In this document: piece by piece, positions 1 through 8,462 of the stretch | Numbering within the stretch: the first letter of the stretch is position 1 | How the letters are laid out: each line of letters starts with the position of its first letter | Source of the DNA: DASUKM01 sp036278735 | GTDB taxonomy: Bacteria; Acidobacteriota; Vicinamibacteria; Vicinamibacterales; 2-12-FULL-66-21 | NCBI GenBank assembly: GCA_036278735.1 | Contig: DASUKM010000016.1 | Location: 1 to 64,000 of the forward strand | Length of the DNA stretch: 64,000 nucleotides | Direction: 5' to 3' | Notes under the pieces: generated by a model | Told to the model about the DNA's origin: nothing | The model's database searches: none | What the model saw: only the letters and a program-made list of their open reading frames with translations | Program-made: the position numbers and the translations under genes

Positions 1-2
1 GG

Positions 3-431
3 GTCACCACCGAGCGACAGGCGGATATCGCGCGCGCGGCCGCGATCGAGAAGTCCATCGCCTCGTACCGAGAGCGGGCGCGAAAGCTCGACACCGAAGG
101 GGCGACCCAGGACGTCCTGAAGCGCTCGATGCAGATTGCGGAAGAGAACTATCGGCTGTACCTGAAGAAGGCGGAAGAGGCGCGGATCTCCGACGCGCTC
201 GATCGGACCCGTATTGCCAACGTCGCCATCGCGGAGCCGCCGACGGTTCCCGCCCTGCCGGCCGGCCCGGGCCGGCTGCTCGTTGCGTTGATTGGCGCCG
301 CCGCCGCGCTGTTCATCGGCCTGTTCACCGCGTACCTGCTCGATTTCCTGTCGCCGTACTGCACCACGCCCGGCGAGGTGGAGGACGCGCTCGGTATTCC
401 CGTTCTGGCGACACTGCCGGCACGGAGTTGA
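3..431 (+). CDS. Exopolysaccharide chain-length determinant (GumC/Wzz-type), 3' part
   Basis: The gene starts before the window; its open frame runs from base 3 to a TGA at 431, about 142 residues. The visible part is a charged, helical periplasmic stretch (residues about 1-75, rich in E, K and R) with the EENYRLYLKKAEEARISDAL pattern of the GumC/Wzc coiled coil. One strong C-terminal membrane segment (LLVALIGAAAALFIGLFTAY) and a short cytoplasmic tail follow. Such polysaccharide co-polymerases sit in the inner membrane and set polymer length in Wzy-dependent export. No kinase domain is fused; a kinase-like protein follows as a separate gene. Family is clear; the exact subfamily is not. Confidence 0.85.
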   Translation, partial: VTTERQADIARAAAIEKSIASYRERARKLDTEGATQDVLKRSMQIAEENYRLYLKKAEEARISDALDRTRIANVAIAEPPTVPALPAGPGRLLVALIGAAAALFIGLFTAYLLDFLSPYCTTPGEVEDALGIPVLATLPARS

Positions 432-495
432 CGTCCCGACGTTTCTCGAATCGCGACTGCATAGCGGCGGCCCGGCCGCCTGGAGCAAGAAGACG

Positions 496-1248
496 ATGAC
501 CCAATTGGCCGAAGTGCTCGAACGTTCACCGCAGCAGCTCACAGCATCCGATACGGGCGACCGGCCCCGTGCGGCGAGAGCGGCGGCGGACGAGGACCGC
601 GGATCTGTGTCCCTGTCGGGCGACGAGCGGATGGCGAGCGAGTTCGCGCTGCTCGCCCGGCGCGTCTTTTTCGCGCCAGACACCGAGCCGCGCCGGTTGG
701 TCGCCGTCGCGCCGGCCGACTCTTCGGCTGACACGGCCGCGGTGAGCGCCGGGCTGGCGCGGGCCTGCGCGCGCCAGAGCGGCGGCGCCGTCTGCATCGT
801 CGATGCGAACTGGGCCGGGGGCGCCGTTGCGCAGACGGCCGACGACAGGCCCGCTCGCGGACTCTCGGACGCGTTGTTCGGCGAGTGCAGCCTCGGCAGT
901 GCGGCGGCGGTCGTGGAGGGGCGCCTCTGGTCGATGTCGCCGGGGTCGCTGGCCGCTGACGCCGCCGCCAACATGCCGGCTGGCGATTTCGTGGCCACGG
1001 TCCACTCGCTGAAGACAAAGTTCGATCGCCTCGTCGTAAATCTGGCCGGCGCCACCATGCACCGGGATCTCACCATCCTGGGGCCGGTGGTCGACGGCGT
1101 GGTGCTCGTCATCGACGCGTCCGCAACACGCCGGCAGACGGCCCGCCGGGTGCTCGCCGATCTCGAAGCCGCGCACATCGATGTGCTTGGCGCGGTGCTG
1201 ACGAATCGGACGTTTCCGATCCCCGGCGCCATCTACCGACGGCTGTAA
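496..1248 (+). CDS. CpsD/CapB-like tyrosine-kinase-family ATPase with degenerate P-loop
   Basis: This 250-residue cytoplasmic protein occupies the place of the bacterial tyrosine kinase partner of the upstream GumC-like protein. The Rossmann-like core is recognisable: RRLVAVAPAD, then the Walker A' region AVCIVDAN, then DRLVVNLAG and DGVVLVIDASATRRQTARRVL, as in BY-kinases and MinD-like ATPases. The expected GxxGxGK[ST] Walker A is replaced by PADSSADTAA, with no lysine or glycine run. No tyrosine-rich C-terminal tail is present. It may therefore be a catalytically dead regulator of chain-length control. ATG 496 was chosen because the longer frame upstream overlaps the previous gene. Confidence 0.7.
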   Translation: MTQLAEVLERSPQQLTASDTGDRPRAARAAADEDRGSVSLSGDERMASEFALLARRVFFAPDTEPRRLVAVAPADSSADTAAVSAGLARACARQSGGAVCIVDANWAGGAVAQTADDRPARGLSDALFGECSLGSAAAVVEGRLWSMSPGSLAADAAANMPAGDFVATVHSLKTKFDRLVVNLAGATMHRDLTILGPVVDGVVLVIDASATRRQTARRVLADLEAAHIDVLGAVLTNRTFPIPGAIYRRL

Positions 1249-1314
1249 TGCGCGAATCGTACTAACTCGAGGGGGTGCCTCGCACGGCCACCCTCGTGAA
1301 CGTGATCCGGGCCC

Positions 1315-2745
1315 ATGACTCCCACACTCAAGTTTTCGCTCACTTTCGCGCGTCGCGCGTTCGATGCCGCCTGCGGATTGTGCCTGCTGCTGATGGTGTT
1401 CACCGTCGGCACGGCGGTGCACTCGCCGTACGGGTGGCAGGAACTGTTCTCGGTCCGGCTGACGGTCAAGAACCTGGTCCTGCTCTGCGCGTTTCTTGGC
1501 GTCTGGAACGGCGCTCTTGCGCTGGTGCAGCCGCCGCAGCTGCGTACCCGCAAAGAATCGCTGCGGCAGGTACTCGGCCTCTGCCGCGCCGTGAGCATCG
1601 GGACGCTGCCGGTCCTGCTGTTCTGTCTCACCAGCGAGAGCGGCGAGTTTACCGGCTCCATGGTCGTCCTCTTCTGGGTGCTCGCCGTCGTCACCGAGGT
1701 GGCCGGGCACATCGCGATGACGCTCGTGGCCCGGTGGGTCGCCCGCGCGGGAGCGCCCATCAAGGTCCTGGTCGTCGGCAGCGGTCCCCGGACGCTGCGG
1801 CTGCTGGCGAACATCGGACGGGACAACCTCCTGCGCTACGACATCCTCGGGTTCCTCGACCGGCGCGACGCGGGTCGCGTGCAGCCGCACATCGCGCGAC
1901 GCCTGCTCGGACCGATCGAGGACCTCGAACGCTTTCTCGCGCAGAACGCTGTCGATCTGGTGCTGGTCGCGTTGCCGGTGCGCTCCTGTTACGAGCTGAT
2001 TCAGCACGTGCTGGCCACGTGCGAACGGATGGGCGTCGAAGTGCAGTATCCGTCCGACGTGTTCGCGCTCGGTCGGGCCAAGGTGAGCCACGATCGGTGG
2101 TCCGGCATTCCGGCCACCCGAGTGACGCACGTCGTCGACGACTACAGGCTCGTGGTCAAGCGCGGCCTCGACATCGCCGGCGCTGTCGCGGGGCTGCTCA
2201 TCGTGTCGCCCCTGCTCCTGGTCACCGCGGTGCTCGTCCGGGCCACCAGCCCCGGGCCGGCGATCTTCAGTCAACTTCGGTATGGATTCAATCGCCGGCA
2301 GTTCCGGATGTACAAGTTCCGCACCATGGTCGTGGATGCGGAGGCGCAGCAGGCGAAGCTCGAGCATCGAAACGAGGTCGAGGGCCCGGCATTCAAGATC
2401 CGTAACGATCCGCGAATCACCACGGTCGGACGCTTCCTGCGCAAAACGTCGATCGACGAGCTGCCGCAGCTCTTCAACGTCCTGCTCGGGGACATGTCGC
2501 TGGTCGGTCCGCGGCCGCTGCCGTTGCGCGATGTCGGCCGCTTCAATGAGTCGTCGCTGATGCGCCGCTTCAGCGTCAAGCCTGGACTCACCTGCCTATG
2601 GCAGGTCAACGGTCGGAGCGACACGAATTTCGGCAAGTGGATCGAGCTGGATCTCCAATACATCGACCGCTGGTCTCTAGGACTCGACCTGGCGATCCTC
2701 GCCCGGACGATTCCCGCTGTCCTGCGCGGAAGCGGTGCGGCGTGA
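1315..2745 (+). CDS. Undecaprenyl-phosphate sugar phosphotransferase (WbaP/polyprenyl glycosylphosphotransferase)
   Basis: A 476-residue membrane protein of the initiating sugar-phosphate transferase family, which moves a hexose-1-phosphate from a UDP-sugar to undecaprenyl phosphate to start each repeat unit. N-terminal hydrophobic segments (about 5-130) precede a CoA-binding-like Rossmann domain starting at VLVVGSGPRTLRLL (about 150). The C-terminal bacterial sugar transferase domain starts at KRGLDIAG (about 281) and carries the signatures MYKFRTM, KTSIDELPQL and SLVGPRP. Length and domain order are normal. Its TGA overlaps the GTG start of the next gene, so translation is probably coupled. 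Confidence 0.93.
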   Translation: MTPTLKFSLTFARRAFDAACGLCLLLMVFTVGTAVHSPYGWQELFSVRLTVKNLVLLCAFLGVWNGALALVQPPQLRTRKESLRQVLGLCRAVSIGTLPVLLFCLTSESGEFTGSMVVLFWVLAVVTEVAGHIAMTLVARWVARAGAPIKVLVVGSGPRTLRLLANIGRDNLLRYDILGFLDRRDAGRVQPHIARRLLGPIEDLERFLAQNAVDLVLVALPVRSCYELIQHVLATCERMGVEVQYPSDVFALGRAKVSHDRWSGIPATRVTHVVDDYRLVVKRGLDIAGAVAGLLIVSPLLLVTAVLVRATSPGPAIFSQLRYGFNRRQFRMYKFRTMVVDAEAQQAKLEHRNEVEGPAFKIRNDPRITTVGRFLRKTSIDELPQLFNVLLGDMSLVGPRPLPLRDVGRFNESSLMRRFSVKPGLTCLWQVNGRSDTNFGKWIELDLQYIDRWSLGLDLAILARTIPAVLRGSGAA

Positions 2746-4112
2746 GCACGAGCGTGAGGTGGACCCGACCCAGGCCGCGCGCGAGCTTTCCATGGCTGTT
2801 GTTCGCGTCGACGTGGCTGCTGACGTTCGGGCTGCAGCACCGCATGGACGCTCCGGCCGTGTGGCTCGCCGGCGGCGGCGACATCTCCGACATGGCGCAG
2901 CAGGCGCACGATGGCAGCCTCGAGCGCGAGCTGCTGACGATTGCGCTCGGCGCGATCGGCATCGGTCTGCTCGCCCGATATCGCCGGTACGTTCGCCCGG
3001 GCGGCGTCGTCGCGGTGCTGTTGTTGCTGTACGTCTGCTGGTCCGGCCTCAGTCTGACGTGGGCAGCCGACGCGGCCCTGACGTTTCGCCGGTTGATTGC
3101 GTACTTGCTGCTGCTGGTGTTCGCAGCCGGCCTCGTGGTCCGGATGGATCTGCGGATTCTCGGTCGCTTCATCCTAATGATGCCGATCGTGGATTTGGTT
3201 CCCGGAATCATTGCGGAAATCAGGTTCAACAACTTCCATCCCTTCAGCGCCGGCCACCGTTTTGGGGGAACGGTCCATCCGAACCTGGAGGGAGCGAGCC
3301 TGTCGCTGGGCCTCATCATTCTCTGCTGGATGATGTGGCGATCCCACCCGGCGGTGCGGCGCAACGCACTCTGGGGCGGGGCAGTGCTGCTGCTGTTCCT
3401 GCTCATGACGGGGTCGCGGACGTCCATGATTGCGCTGTCCGTCGCCCTCGGGTGTTCGGCACTCCTGGTTTACCTCCGCGCCTGGAAGGCGCCCGTCGCG
3501 CGACCGAGCGGCCGCATCGCGCTCGCCACGGGCGTCCTGGTGGTCGTCCTCTCTGGCGCCACCGCCATCGCGGTCACGCCCAGCCTCGTGAACGCGGTCG
3601 GCACGCAGAGAGACGATGGCGATGTCAGTGAGCTGACCGGACGGACGGACGTCTGGCAGATGTGTTTGTCCTACGCCGCGGACCATCCATTGCTCGGCGT
3701 TGGATTCGAAGGCTTCTGGACGGACGATCACATCGAAGCAATTTCGCAGCATGCGCACTGGCCGGTCAATCAGGCGCACTCCGCGTATCTGGATCAGGTG
3801 CTCGCGTTGGGAGTCATTGGGACCGGTTTCTACCTGCTGTTGCTGGTGGCCGGTCTGTCGACCTGTGTGTACCGGTTTCTCCGCGGCGACGACAGCTATG
3901 GTGCGTGGAGCGCGTTGTTGATCTTCGCGCTGGTTCACAACCTGACGGAGTCCATCAACGTTCTGCCGTCGTACCCGAACTTCGTAGTGAACCTCTTACT
4001 CCTGCACCTCGCGCTGATTCCGTGGACGACCCGCCCGGGCGGGATGGCCAGTCACGTTACGCACGTGCGCGGTCGAGGCACGCGCGCGATCGGGTGGGTG
4101 CCGTCAGCATGA
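2742..4112 (+). CDS. O-antigen ligase/Wzy-like polysaccharide polymerase
   Basis: A 456-residue polytopic membrane protein with roughly ten or more hydrophobic segments. A large extracytoplasmic loop contains NQAHSAYLDQVLALGVIG (about residue 343), which matches the HNxYL...GxxG signature of the O-antigen ligase/polymerase superfamily. GTG 2742 overlaps the preceding stop as GTGA and is preferred over an in-frame start at 2598 that would lie deep inside the transferase gene. In this operon it most likely polymerises lipid-linked repeats in the periplasm; sequence alone cannot separate polymerase (Wzy) from ligase (WaaL-like). Confidence 0.85.
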   Translation: MSTSVRWTRPRPRASFPWLLFASTWLLTFGLQHRMDAPAVWLAGGGDISDMAQQAHDGSLERELLTIALGAIGIGLLARYRRYVRPGGVVAVLLLLYVCWSGLSLTWAADAALTFRRLIAYLLLLVFAAGLVVRMDLRILGRFILMMPIVDLVPGIIAEIRFNNFHPFSAGHRFGGTVHPNLEGASLSLGLIILCWMMWRSHPAVRRNALWGGAVLLLFLLMTGSRTSMIALSVALGCSALLVYLRAWKAPVARPSGRIALATGVLVVVLSGATAIAVTPSLVNAVGTQRDDGDVSELTGRTDVWQMCLSYAADHPLLGVGFEGFWTDDHIEAISQHAHWPVNQAHSAYLDQVLALGVIGTGFYLLLLVAGLSTCVYRFLRGDDSYGAWSALLIFALVHNLTESINVLPSYPNFVVNLLLLHLALIPWTTRPGGMASHVTHVRGRGTRAIGWVPSA

Positions 4113-6478
4113 CCGCCGAGGTGCTGCCGATGTCGCCGACGTCTCCGCTCATCACCGTGATCGTGTGTACCTGGAACCGGTGCGGCTCTCTCCGGAACGC
4201 CCTGGCATCACTTACGTCCCTGCGCACAGTGCCCGGAGGGGGCTTCGAGATCCTTGTCATCGACGACGGTTCGGTCGACGCGACGCGCGATATCGTGCGG
4301 ACCCTGGCCGCGGGTGCGGCCGTGGATCTCCGCTACGTGTGGCAGCCGAACCAGGGCATTGCCGCCGCCCGGAATCGCGGGGTGGCCGAGGCGCGCGGTG
4401 AATGGGTCGCTTTCTTCGACGACGACCAGGTCGCGGAGCCGCAGTGGCTGGCAGAGCTGTTTACGGCGGCGGTCGACTGCCGAGCAGACGCTGTGGGTGG
4501 GCCGTGCGTCCTGGACTTGCCGGACGGGGCCGTGGCCGACCTGCCTCGCACCATCCGGCGGCTTCTTGGCGAGAACCCGGTCATGCTCGAGCCACTATCG
4601 ACAGGGGTCAGCAGACTGGATCCCCGCCGGCGGCAGAATGCGTTGCCAGGGACCGGAAACGCCCTGATTCGAAAGACCCTTCTCGCAGCGTTGGGAGGCT
4701 TCGCCCCCGATCGTCGCTACGGGGAGGATCTGCAGTTCTTCCGCCGCGCCCAGGTGAGCGGTGCGCGCTTTGCGATCGCGTCGCGCGCCGTCGTGCGGCA
4801 CGTCATTCCCGCGGCTCGGTTGAGTTCCGCGTATCTATTGGCCGTCGCAGACAAAGGGGGGCGATCCCAGGGAGAGATCGATGCCGAACTCGCAGGCCCC
4901 GGAACGGTCGTGGCCCGGCTGGTGTTGCGCGTGGTGCACCTGGTCGCGTGGACGCTTCCAGGTCTGGCGGTGCACCGGCTCCGGCGTCAGCCCGTTCATG
5001 TGCTGAGCAAACGATGCTCCGCGCGGGTGGCACGGAGCTATGTGGCGGGCGTCGCGTCGGCGATGATCCGGAAAAAGCGTCTGGGCGATCCAACAGACGC
5101 GGGCGTGAGCACCCGTGGCGCCGGCGCGATCGCTCGAACGACCGCGTTGGCGAGGGCATTCCTGAACGGCCGAGTCGGCGGCGTCGTGGCGCTGGCCGAC
5201 CAGGGGGTCATCAGCGTGACGAACTTCGTCACGGCACTCTTGATTGGCCGGCTCGCGGGCAAGAGCGAGTTGGGGCTGTATGCGGTGTGCTGGACGCTGA
5301 TCCTGCTGTCGACCGAACTCTCGACGGCGTTGATCGCGACGCCGTACACCGTGTTCAGCCCGCAGATGAGCGCCGGCGAGCGCCGCGTGTACCGCGGGAG
5401 CATGCTCGTCCAGCAGGGCGCCGTCTCCATCGGCCTCGGACTGCTGGTGCTCCTTGGCGCGGCCGTCTGTGCGCATGCGCATGCGTCCGGCAGCCTCGTC
5501 GCGGTCGTCGTCGTGACGGCCTCCGTGCTCCCGTTCATCGGCATCCGCGAGTTCGCGCGGCGCATGCATTTCGCCGATCTGCAGGTCGGATCCGCACTGT
5601 GGCTCGACGCGGGCGCCTCCGGGGCACAGCTCGCGATGATCGCGCTCCTGTGCGCGTCGCATCATCTCTCGGCCATCGCGGTCTACGGCGTGATGGGCGC
5701 AGCGTCCGGAACGGTGTCGTGCATCTGGCTCGTGCGGATGCGGTCGTCCATCCACGTGACGTACCCGGCGCTTGGGATTGCCATACGCCGGAACTGGCAG
5801 TTCGCGCGCTGGGTGCTGGCGAGTGCCGCCATCTGGGCGTGCGCCATGTACCTGTATCCCTGGGTGCTCACGGCGTTTCACGGTGCTGCGGCAACTGGCG
5901 TGTGGGCGGCGTGCGCTGCGATCGTGGCGGTGGGAAATCCCGTCCTGATCGGACTGGGGAACTACGTCGGTCCCAGCATCGCCAACACATATGCGCACCG
6001 CGGCAGCCGGGCGCTGCGCCGGCACGTCTATCGCGCGAGCCTTGGGTTCGGTGGCCTCCTCCTGCCGCTGGCGATCGCGCTGGCCATTGTTGGCGGGCGG
6101 GTCGTCGGCGTCCTCTACGGCGCCGAATTCAGCGGCCACGGCCTCGCGGTCGCGCTGCTCGCCGTGAACCTGCTGCTGATGGCCGCCGCATTCCCGCTGT
6201 CGAGAGGGCTGTTCATGATCGGCGGCGCGCGCGCGGATGCGTTGGTGAATCTTGCCGCCGTCGGCGTGCTCTTCACGTTCGGGCTCGAAGCGGTCCGCGC
6301 GTATGGCGTCCCGGGAGCAGCCTTCGCGCTGTGTCTGAGTTCGGCCGCGACCCTGGTCGTCCGGATTGTCGTGTTCGACCGGATGGTTCGGCGCCGCCGA
6401 ACCAGAGAGGGCATTTCCGGGCACGCCGGCTATCAACCGGCGGCAGCCGAGTTTTCCACGTCAGCGAGTCGAGCATGA
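4109..6478 (+). CDS. Fused GT2 glycosyltransferase and Wzx-like flippase
   Basis: A 789-residue protein in one uninterrupted frame. Residues 1 to about 325 are a GT-A glycosyltransferase of family 2: ITVIVCTWNR at the start, ILVIDDGS, and the DDD metal site in FFDDDQ near residue 104. After a linker, residues about 350-770 form a multi-pass membrane domain (LADQGVISVTNFVTALLIGR and many later helices) like polysaccharide flippases of the MATE/MVF superfamily. ATG 4109 overlaps the previous stop as ATGA; the longer frame upstream lies inside that gene. The fusion would place the sugar-adding enzyme on the cytoplasmic face of the flippase that exports its product. These functions are usually separate genes. 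Confidence 0.85.
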   Translation: MTAEVLPMSPTSPLITVIVCTWNRCGSLRNALASLTSLRTVPGGGFEILVIDDGSVDATRDIVRTLAAGAAVDLRYVWQPNQGIAAARNRGVAEARGEWVAFFDDDQVAEPQWLAELFTAAVDCRADAVGGPCVLDLPDGAVADLPRTIRRLLGENPVMLEPLSTGVSRLDPRRRQNALPGTGNALIRKTLLAALGGFAPDRRYGEDLQFFRRAQVSGARFAIASRAVVRHVIPAARLSSAYLLAVADKGGRSQGEIDAELAGPGTVVARLVLRVVHLVAWTLPGLAVHRLRRQPVHVLSKRCSARVARSYVAGVASAMIRKKRLGDPTDAGVSTRGAGAIARTTALARAFLNGRVGGVVALADQGVISVTNFVTALLIGRLAGKSELGLYAVCWTLILLSTELSTALIATPYTVFSPQMSAGERRVYRGSMLVQQGAVSIGLGLLVLLGAAVCAHAHASGSLVAVVVVTASVLPFIGIREFARRMHFADLQVGSALWLDAGASGAQLAMIALLCASHHLSAIAVYGVMGAASGTVSCIWLVRMRSSIHVTYPALGIAIRRNWQFARWVLASAAIWACAMYLYPWVLTAFHGAAATGVWAACAAIVAVGNPVLIGLGNYVGPSIANTYAHRGSRALRRHVYRASLGFGGLLLPLAIALAIVGGRVVGVLYGAEFSGHGLAVALLAVNLLLMAAAFPLSRGLFMIGGARADALVNLAAVGVLFTFGLEAVRAYGVPGAAFALCLSSAATLVVRIVVFDRMVRRRRTREGISGHAGYQPAAAEFSTSASRA

Positions 6479-7692
6479 GAATCGCGCAGGTCTACAACCA
6501 GCAGCGGAGCGAGTTCGGGGGCGAGGAAGCGGTGATTCGGACCGTGGAGCGCGTCCTTTCGCGACACGGTCATTCGACCTCGCTGATGATGCGCTCCAGC
6601 CGCGGCACGGACGCCAGTGTCGTCCGGAAGATTCGGGCGGCCGCGAGCGGCGTGTACAACCCCCGGGCATACGCCGAGATGGCGCGCTTCATCGAACGGG
6701 AGCGGCCCGACGTCGTTCACGTGCACAGCGTATTTCCGAACCTGTCGCCGTCCGTCCTGGCCGCCTGCCGGTCGGCCGGCGTCGCCACGATCTTTCATGT
6801 GCACTGTCACATCCTGACCTGCCCGAACTGGTATCACCTGCGGAATGGTGACGTGTGCAACCGGTGCTTCGGCGGGCACGAACACTGGTGCCTGCTGACC
6901 AACTGCCGCGGATCGGTTCCCGAAAGCGCGGCCTATGCGCTGCGCAGTTTCGTCAGCCGCAAGTTGAGTCTCTTCGAAGGAAACGTGTCGCTCTTCGTGG
7001 CGGTGTCGCACTTCCTCAAGGACCGGCTGGTATCTGCCGGCTACGATCCGGATCGGATCGAGGTGGTCCGGAATGCGGTGCGTCCGGCCCCCTCTGGGGA
7101 GGCGTCGGGTGCCGCGGGCGAATACGTTGGGTACGCGGGACGATTGAGCCCCGAGAAGGGAGTCGACACCCTCATCGAAGCCGCGCGCATCTGCGCCGTA
7201 CCGGTGAAGATCGCGGGCGACGGGCCCGAGATGGAGCGCCTCCGATCATCCGCGCCAGCCAACGTCGAATTCCTCGGTCGCGTGGATGCGTCGCTGCTCG
7301 ATCGGTTTTATGCCGCGAGCCGAATCATCGCGGTTCCGAGCCGCTCGTACGAGACATTCTCGCTGACCGTTGCCGAAGCGATGATGCACGGGAAGACGGT
7401 GGTGGCGTCGCGCATCGGCGCGCTCCCGGAACTGGTCGGCGACGACGAGCGGGGAATGCTCGTCACCCCGAATGCGCCCGGCGAACTGGCGGGCGCGATG
7501 CACCGGCTGTGGCACGACGAACCGGCGCGAGTGCGCCTCGGCGAGGCGGCCCGCCTCTGGGCGAACACGCACTGTTCGGAAGAAGTGTTCTACCGCAGCC
7601 TGCTCGCCGTCTACGAGCGGGCCATCTCGATGGCGCGCGCCGGCCGCCTCGCGACGAGCACCTCGCTGCAGCCGGGAGAGTGCGTCCGATGA
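6475..7692 (+). CDS. Glycosyltransferase family 4
   Basis: A 405-residue GT-B fold enzyme. The N-terminal acceptor domain starts MRIAQVYNQQRSEFGGEE. The C-terminal nucleotide-sugar domain has the GT4 features YAGRLSPEKGVDTLIEA, then YETFSLTVAE (the E-x7-E motif) followed by MMHGKTVVAS and GALPELV. Between residues about 105 and 150 lies a cysteine cluster (CPNW...CNRCF...HWC...TNC) that could bind a metal and is seen in some GT4 enzymes. ATG 6475 overlaps the previous stop as ATGA. It likely adds a sugar to the undecaprenyl-linked repeat unit on the cytoplasmic side. Confidence 0.9.
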   Translation: MRIAQVYNQQRSEFGGEEAVIRTVERVLSRHGHSTSLMMRSSRGTDASVVRKIRAAASGVYNPRAYAEMARFIERERPDVVHVHSVFPNLSPSVLAACRSAGVATIFHVHCHILTCPNWYHLRNGDVCNRCFGGHEHWCLLTNCRGSVPESAAYALRSFVSRKLSLFEGNVSLFVAVSHFLKDRLVSAGYDPDRIEVVRNAVRPAPSGEASGAAGEYVGYAGRLSPEKGVDTLIEAARICAVPVKIAGDGPEMERLRSSAPANVEFLGRVDASLLDRFYAASRIIAVPSRSYETFSLTVAEAMMHGKTVVASRIGALPELVGDDERGMLVTPNAPGELAGAMHRLWHDEPARVRLGEAARLWANTHCSEEVFYRSLLAVYERAISMARAGRLATSTSLQPGECVR

Positions 7693-8462
7693 GCCGCGTG
7701 GACGTGCTCGGAACCGCCATCGACAATGTGTCGCTCGACGAGGCGCTCGCGTCGATCATGGAGAAGGTGGAGGCGCGGGAGTATTCGTACGCCGTCACCC
7801 CGAACGTCGACCACGTGATGCGGCTGCGCCGCGATCAAGATCTGCGGTCGATCTACGACCGCGCCGACTTCGTGCTCGCCGACGGCGTGCCGCTCGTGTG
7901 GGCGTCAGCGCTTCTGCACGCGCGCCTGAAAGGACGCGTCAACGGCACCGATCTCTTGGAGGGCCTCTGTGCCAGCGCCGCCGCGCGCGGGCTGTCGGTG
8001 TTTCTGCTGGGAGGAGATCCTGGCACGGCAGACAGGGCAGGCGAGCGGTTGAGCCGCAGATTTCGAGGGCTGCGCGTCGCCGGCGCGGCCTGTCCGTCGG
8101 CATCGGACGTGAAAGACGTTGAGGCGAACCGCCGTCTGCAGACTGCCATTCAGACGAGCGGCGCCGACATCCTCTTCGTGGGATTGGGGTCGCCGAAGCA
8201 GGAGCGCTGGATCGCCCGCTACGCGCGCCAAACAGGCGTGTCGTTCGCCGTCGGGATTGGCGTGTCCTTCAGCTTCGTGGCCGGCGATATCGCGCGCGCG
8301 CCCGTGTGGATGCAGCGTTGCGGGCTGGAGTGGCTGTGGCGGCTCGCGATGGAGCCGCGCCGTCTTTGGAAGCGATACCTCGTCGACGACGCGCCGTTCG
8401 TCTGGCTGATCGGGAAGGAGCTGGCCAGCCGGCGGCTCACCGCTGTCCGGCGAGCTCGTTGA
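7689..8462 (+). CDS. WecG/TagA/CpsF family glycosyltransferase
   Basis: A 257-residue protein of family GT26. It contains VTPNVDHVMRLRRD, ADGVPLVWAS, the acceptor-site region RVNGTDLLEGL, VFLLGGDPG, and the GLGSPKQERWI motif. Typical members transfer ManNAc, ManNAcA or Glc to a lipid-linked sugar. The usual Asp of the GxGxxFDFxAG stretch is Ser here (GVSFSFVAG). ATG 7689 overlaps the upstream stop by four bases. It is the last gene of the operon on this strand and its end overlaps the convergent GH10 gene by 26 bp. Confidence 0.9.
   Translation: MSRVDVLGTAIDNVSLDEALASIMEKVEAREYSYAVTPNVDHVMRLRRDQDLRSIYDRADFVLADGVPLVWASALLHARLKGRVNGTDLLEGLCASAAARGLSVFLLGGDPGTADRAGERLSRRFRGLRVAGAACPSASDVKDVEANRRLQTAIQTSGADILFVGLGSPKQERWIARYARQTGVSFAVGIGVSFSFVAGDIARAPVWMQRCGLEWLWRLAMEPRRLWKRYLVDDAPFVWLIGKELASRRLTAVRRAR

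Noticed and set aside
526..2367. Long open frame on the minus strand across the start of the exopolysaccharide operon
   Set aside because: High-GC shadow frame: rich in Arg, His and Pro, no family motif, and antisense to clear kinase-like and WbaP-type genes.
3662..4108. Longer start for the GT2-flippase gene
   Set aside because: This part is the antiparallel-frame shadow of the Wzy-like gene; ATG 4109 with an ATGA overlap fits the operon pattern.
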